From Castanea sativa (taxonomy: Eukaryota; Streptophyta; Magnoliopsida; Fagales; Fagaceae), in contig NC_134017.1 in the NCBI RefSeq assembly GCF_040712315.1, positions 51,333,636-51,397,635 of the forward strand: a stretch of 64,000 bases of DNA, in the 5' to 3' direction. The number at the start of each line of letters is the position of its first letter. The stretch's first letter is position 1. The position numbers were made by a program, and so were the translations under genes. The notes below the pieces were generated by a model. The model was not told the DNA's origin, searched no databases, and saw nothing but the letters and a program-made list of their open reading frames with translations. Positions 59,477 through 64,000 of the stretch are shown in pieces.

Positions 59477-62400
59477 TCATGCAGCTAGAGTTGATTCCCC
59501 ACTTTTGATTCTCATGTTCTCCAAATGCGACTTCCCATTCAGATTACGGGAAAAGAAATCTTTGACATAGTCTTCCATTGTAATCCTTTGAAATAATGGT
59601 GGGTTTCGTGGGCTTAAAGTACTAGTCACAGGCCCAATCTCTGCCTCAAATTTGGGGTTGAAGAACATAGCAAGTGAGATTCTTTCTTTATCTGAATTTA
59701 CAGTTACTCTGTGCTCAATGCTAGTAAAGGCCCCATTGCTCAGGATCTGCAAAATGATGCGACAATATACACATAACTAACATGTTCTCCCATTTTAAAC
59801 TCATTTTAATTTTTGCATGCTAATTAGATCAAGAGCAGAAGGTTGTCTTCTCCAGCTTGGATTTTATATCAACACACCAATACAAATTCAAAGAGGTTAC
59901 AATTACAAATAATTTATTGACAAATTTTACAACATTAATAATTATTTCATGTGATATATATATATATATATATATAGTATCATTTCTTTCACTGCCTATC
60001 GCATTAATGAAAATGTTAAATTGAGATCTGGTGCGACAGTTGCACCATGCAATCTCCCACCCAAAATTTCAACTTTTTAAAATTTTTTAACTTTTTTACC
60101 TCCTAACTTTTTTTACATTTTAACCATTCAAAGGGTTTTGCATCATGCAATAGCCCTAACTATTATATCCAATTTCAGTTTATATATATATATAGTTCTT
60201 CTATAAACACAACAAATTTCACCGTAAGTTGAGATATTTTGTCATCTCACACACCCCAAATCCACTACAAGGCAAAATAATAATTCAAATTAGAAAAAGA
60301 GATTACCCCGTTTGGTTCATCACAACTCTTGTCAAGTTACTTCAACTAAAAAAAAAGAATGTCGTAAGATTTTTTTCGTCTCGAAAACTTTATAATCCAT
60401 GCATGAGATACGCATGAAATAACTTATTGTTTGGCTGACCCAACTAGATAAGGATTGCTTAACTCGCTGTCGCTGGTCTCTATAGATGTAATGTGTCCCC
60501 TTGGCCAAAAAGCGGGGTCCTAAAGTTAAACTCCTAAAATATCCACATGCGCAAGCTTTGTGTGTGTATATATATTTTAATTTTTTGATAATCGCACAAG
60601 CTCAATTAATAATGAAGCAATAGTTGTTGCAATTTGCAACATTTACCGACTCACGAGAACAATTGAACAAACAAAGCATGGTGATGGGGCATATCCCAAC
60701 AGAAATATCGTGGCAGCTATTCAGCCAAGTACCTAGTGCCTTAAAATTTCAAACGGAATAGTGGGCATGTCTTTTGAGATAGATGTTATCATATTACTGT
60801 CGGCAAGTCAAATGAGGTCCCATTTTTGTGACGTACACACACCACCTCTAAACCCGTTTGTATTTGGACACGTCTAAATTTACACTTAATTTACATTATG
60901 TTTAAACGTCAACTTATAATTGAATTTTAGTATTTACATATGTGACAACCACAAGTATTTGTTGGAAAAAAAATTTAGATTCACCAATCACAATGTAACA
61001 CTTATACATATTGTGAATTTGGGTAGGTAATTTAGAAGGAAATAGGGTTTTTTTTTCTATTACACTTTAAATAAAGAAAATTCATTTTATAATTATGTTT
61101 TTATTTCCTAAATTAAAGTAAACAAATTGTCATATCATTTACAATTTTAAATGACATTACACTCGATATATTTTTAGACTTGTAATATCCAATCTTAACA
61201 ATGAAATGAATTTTCTTTATTCAAAGTGAAGAATAAAAATACAAGTACGACATTCTTACAATAAATCTTAGACGACAAGTTAATAATAGAAAGTAAAAAA
61301 ATAATGTCAATAGTGAATTCAAATAAGAGCTAGTAACATTTTACCACTTAGATTTTTTTTTTTGGTAAAAATATTGTGAAAATTTTTCCTTTAAATAAAT
61401 TTTTAACCAATACTCTAAGAGGGCTCCTTAGCATTTTCCATTTACTAATCCTATTATTCGTGCAATATGTAAGGTTTTACCAACCAAGTTTGGAAATGAT
61501 TTTTTGTTTTTTTTAAGAGTAAACGTTTGGAGATGATATTCAAACTAACAGAAAAGTTTGACTATGATAGCTAGGGTTTTCAAAAATCTAGACTAGTTAA
61601 ATTCAACACGTGCTTTTTGAAAAAAGAATTTGGATAGAGGAAGAGAGACTGAAGCATGACAAACCTCCATAACATCTCCGACATTCACAACAAAAGAATC
61701 TGCGCAAAAGTTCGCAGGAATCCAAACCCCATCTTTCTTTATCTGAAGACCTTGTACTCCATTAATTTGGTGAAGGATGGTGATCCCAGAAGCGTCAGAG
61801 TGGGGGGTAAGGCCCACAACAAGTTCTGGTTGTGGGCATGGAGGATAGTAATTCATCCTCATTGATTGCATCCCATCTTCAAATAACTCCTCCATCTCTT
61901 TGATCTCCATTTTCAGAGCTTTTCCCAAATAACCTAGAAGTGTCATGGCAAGCTTTTGCAACTCTGAGATGTATGCCTCTAAGGTGTTTCTGTAAGTACG
62001 TATAAAAATAAAAATAATTATTATTATTATTACAAATTGAATATTGGTATATACACAATAATTTCGTGATAATTTTACAACAAAATTTAAGTAATAAATT
62101 TGTTATTGTTTATCATTTTATTATTATTTACCATTAACAACAATTGCCATCTAAGCTTTTATTTTTTTTTTTGATGCATATCTAAGCTTTTGTTGTGAAA
62201 TTGTTCTGCCCTGTAACTTTATTGAGAAAGAGAGAGAGAGGGAGGCACCTCAAGGATGAAGGGAGCTCTGGAAATAAATATGGCTTTCTTTTTTGAATAG
62301 GGTTGAGTATCATGTAGAACCTATCACCCCAATCAAGTGTTTGGTCGTTGCATCTGATGATTGTTCCATAGCCTTCAACATCACCTGGCCTTGCCTTATA

Positions 62401-62918
62401 CTTCATTTTCTCTTCCGAAGGAAGCATGAAGAATTCTTCAATCTCATGTTTTAGCTTTTCTAATAGTGAAGAGCTAACTCCATGGTTCGCCAACTATATA
62501 ACAATAATATAAAAATCTCATAGGATATTTCTCAAACTTTAATTTCTGTCTCAAAAAAGGGAAACTAGACATCAAGATATGCTGTGTCTTTTTTTTTTTT
62601 TAATCAAATAGCTACAGCATTCAAGGGCAATCCTGTGTATAAATAATCTAAAAAATTGAGAAGAACCTGTATGAGGCCCCACGCTTTGCAAGTTGAATGC
62701 AACTTTTCTAGTTCCAAGTCTGAGGTCTCCCCCAAGGCCAATTTTTTCATGTCAATGGTGGGGATTGTTGTCAAGGTACTGTAATCAGAGAGAGCTGAAA
62801 GTTCTTGATCTGGACGAATATAGTTCTTCGGGACTACGGTCATTGGCTCTTTGGTGAGCTCCATAACGCTGAGAACTGAATTAGAGTTCCAAGAGCTAAC
62901 TGGTTCCATTGAAGCCAT
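59477..62918 (-). CDS. 2-oxoglutarate/Fe(II)-dependent dioxygenase, SRG1-like (copy 2)
   Basis: Exons on -: 62918-62667, 62493-62249, 61989-61665, 59746-59477, giving 363 aa. Exons 2, 3 and 4 have exactly the lengths of copy 1 (245, 325 and 270 nt). [36 protein letters not shown]. Catalytic domain: [10 protein letters not shown], iron ligands His229, Asp231 and His286, and Arg296-Ile-Ser298 for 2-oxoglutarate. All catalytic residues are present. The N-terminal 50 residues and the exon-4 tail diverge most from copy 1; the C-terminal exon is about 70% identical by eye. Substrate unknown; the SRG1/codeine O-demethylase-like clade acts mostly in specialised metabolism. The two genes are tandem paralogues separated by a transposon block. 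Confidence 0.94.
59747..61664 (-). other. Large third intron of dioxygenase copy 2
   Basis: This 1.9-kb intron occupies the same position as the 1.87-kb intron of copy 1. It has a TA array (about 59956-59976) and AT-rich DNA, but I do not recognise the three MITEs seen in copy 1, so the similar size is not due to the same insertions. Confidence 0.6.
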
Positions 62919-62966
62919 TGCTTAGCCTAGGTGCAACTCTATCTAGCAGCATTGTGCAATGGGTGT

Positions 62967-62977
62967 TATATATATAG
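62967..62977 (-). promoter_or_regulatory. TATA box of dioxygenase copy 2
   Basis: CTATATATATA on - lies about 50 bp upstream of the start codon at 62918, matching the layout of copy 1. Confidence 0.5.
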
Positions 62978-63204
62978 CCCGAAAAATGAATTTTAAGAGA
63001 AAAAAAAATGATATATTGTATTAGAAATAAATAATAACAAAGAAGACTAACAATGGAAATATTCTAATGGGTAATTATAGGTTGATATTGTAATAGTAAT
63101 GTAATTAATCTTACATTATAGATTAAATAAATGTGTATAATGTTGTACACATTTGTTTAGTCTATCATGTGAATCTTACAATGCAAGTTTCATCTTAATA
63201 TCTA

Positions 63205-63380
63205 AGAAATGTGGGTTCTAGTTAGTTTAACTGGTAAAATCTTTGATGGTTAAATAAAAGATTTGAAGTTCAATTTTCGCCTAAATAAAAAATCAATTGG
63301 TGTATTGATTTGATAATAAAGAGTACAATCATTATAAATGGATGCCATATGTTGAAACTTTATATATAAAAAAAAAATCT
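63205..63380 (+). mobile_element. tRNA-derived SINE
   Basis: A-box-like TAGTTTAACTGGTAAAA and B-box-like AAGTTCAATTTTCGCC have tRNA-like spacing. They are followed by a body (TTGGTGTATTGATTTGATAA, GGATGCCATATGTTGAAAC) common to a plant SINE family, ending in an A-rich tail at about 63367-63377. Target duplications were not determined. Confidence 0.6.
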
Positions 63381-64000
63381 AAATAATATACTAAAGCTTG
63401 AAATAAAAATAAATTTGACAATGTCTCACATTGTGCCAAGTTACATAACTAATTTGTAGATAAAAGAAATTGGAATTGATAAAAAAAAAAAAAAAGGAAT
63501 TGTAATTGGTGTAATTAGGACAGGCAATTACAACTAGAAGTAGAGGGATGAAAAAGTGAGAGGATAGAAAATGAAGAAATGATAGAAAAATTGGAGGATA
63601 GAAATAGAGAAGTGATAAAAAAAGTGGGAGGATAAAAGATATTTTAGTTTCCTTTATTTGTGTTTGGTTGGGGGTGGAAAAATGGAGGAATGAAAAAAAA
63701 ATGAGTTTGTATAAATTTACTCATATACATTTGTTGAAAAAATGATGCCCAATTAAAACAAAAAAAGTAGCAAAAAAAAAAAAAGGCAATCACCTAAATT
63801 TATTATAAAAGAAAAATCATGTAAAAAAAGTAAAAAAATATTCACATCTTGTTGACCCCCCCCCCCCCCCCCCAAAAAAAAAAAAAAAAGAAGAAGAAGA
63901 GCAAAACCCGCATCAAGCCTAAAAGGGAAATTTTTTTTGGCAAAGTAGCCAACAAGTCCCACACCAAGGAAAAATAAGGAAAAGAAAAAAAAAAAGATAA
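63381..64000. other. AT-rich low-complexity end of the window
   Basis: Purine-rich repeats (GATAGAAAAATTGGAGGATA-like units near 63540-63640) and an 18-C run followed by a 16-A run at about 63856-63889. No gene is seen. The C/A homopolymer junction is a place where assembly error is likely. Confidence 0.6.

Noticed and set aside
63856..63889. Run of 18 C followed by 16 A as a polypurine tract or element end
   Set aside because: No LTR start or transposon border lies next to it; simple homopolymer expansion or assembly error is more likely.

Overview
This window is plant nuclear DNA from a dicot. Genes are split by many AT-rich, GT-AG introns, there are long A/T runs and simple repeats, and about half of the sequence is retrotransposon and DNA-transposon material. 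The genes and repeat types suggest a woody rosid such as a member of the Fagaceae, but that placement is an impression and is not proven by the sequence. No bacterial, organellar or viral genome signature is seen.

Layout. (1) 1-12 kb is the gene-rich left end. A bromodomain GTE-type transcription factor gene lies on + (coding 3323-8196, 12 coding exons, 647 aa). It converges with an eIF4E cap-binding protein gene on - (11669-8927, 5 exons, 243 aa). (2) 12-18 kb holds an hAT-type transposon relic, a MITE and unassigned AT-rich DNA. (3) 18.7-22.1 kb is a complete four-exon 2-oxoglutarate/Fe(II) dioxygenase gene of the SRG1-like class on -. Its large third intron carries three MITE-like insertions. 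(4) 22-59 kb is a transposon block. It contains a pair of related LTRs in inverted orientation (26833-27695 and 27705-37464). The second of these is interrupted by a solo LTR (27949-36837), which is itself interrupted by a full-length but inactivated Ty3/gypsy element (30142-36533). To the right lie a decayed two-gene PIF/Harbinger element (38613-46115) carrying its own nested LTR insertions, a 5'-truncated Ty1/copia element (about 46.4-49.9 kb), two more solo LTRs and a MITE. (5) 59.5-62.9 kb is a second intact SRG1-like dioxygenase gene with the same exon structure and strand as the first, followed by a SINE.

How it fits together. The two dioxygenases are paralogues from a local duplication, now about 37 kb apart, and most of the recognisable DNA between them is transposon-derived. 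The GTE factor (chromatin reading), eIF4E (cap-dependent translation) and the dioxygenases (probably specialised metabolism) have no evident shared pathway.

Most notable observations: an in-phase duplication of a three-exon cysteine-rich module inside the GTE gene; a three-level retrotransposon nest whose inner insertions have intact 5-bp target duplications; an inverted LTR pair sharing one flanking pentamer; palindromic minisatellites inside the 2.5-kb LTR family; and a gypsy pol frame that ends inside the 3' LTR. No wholly new biochemical system was identified.
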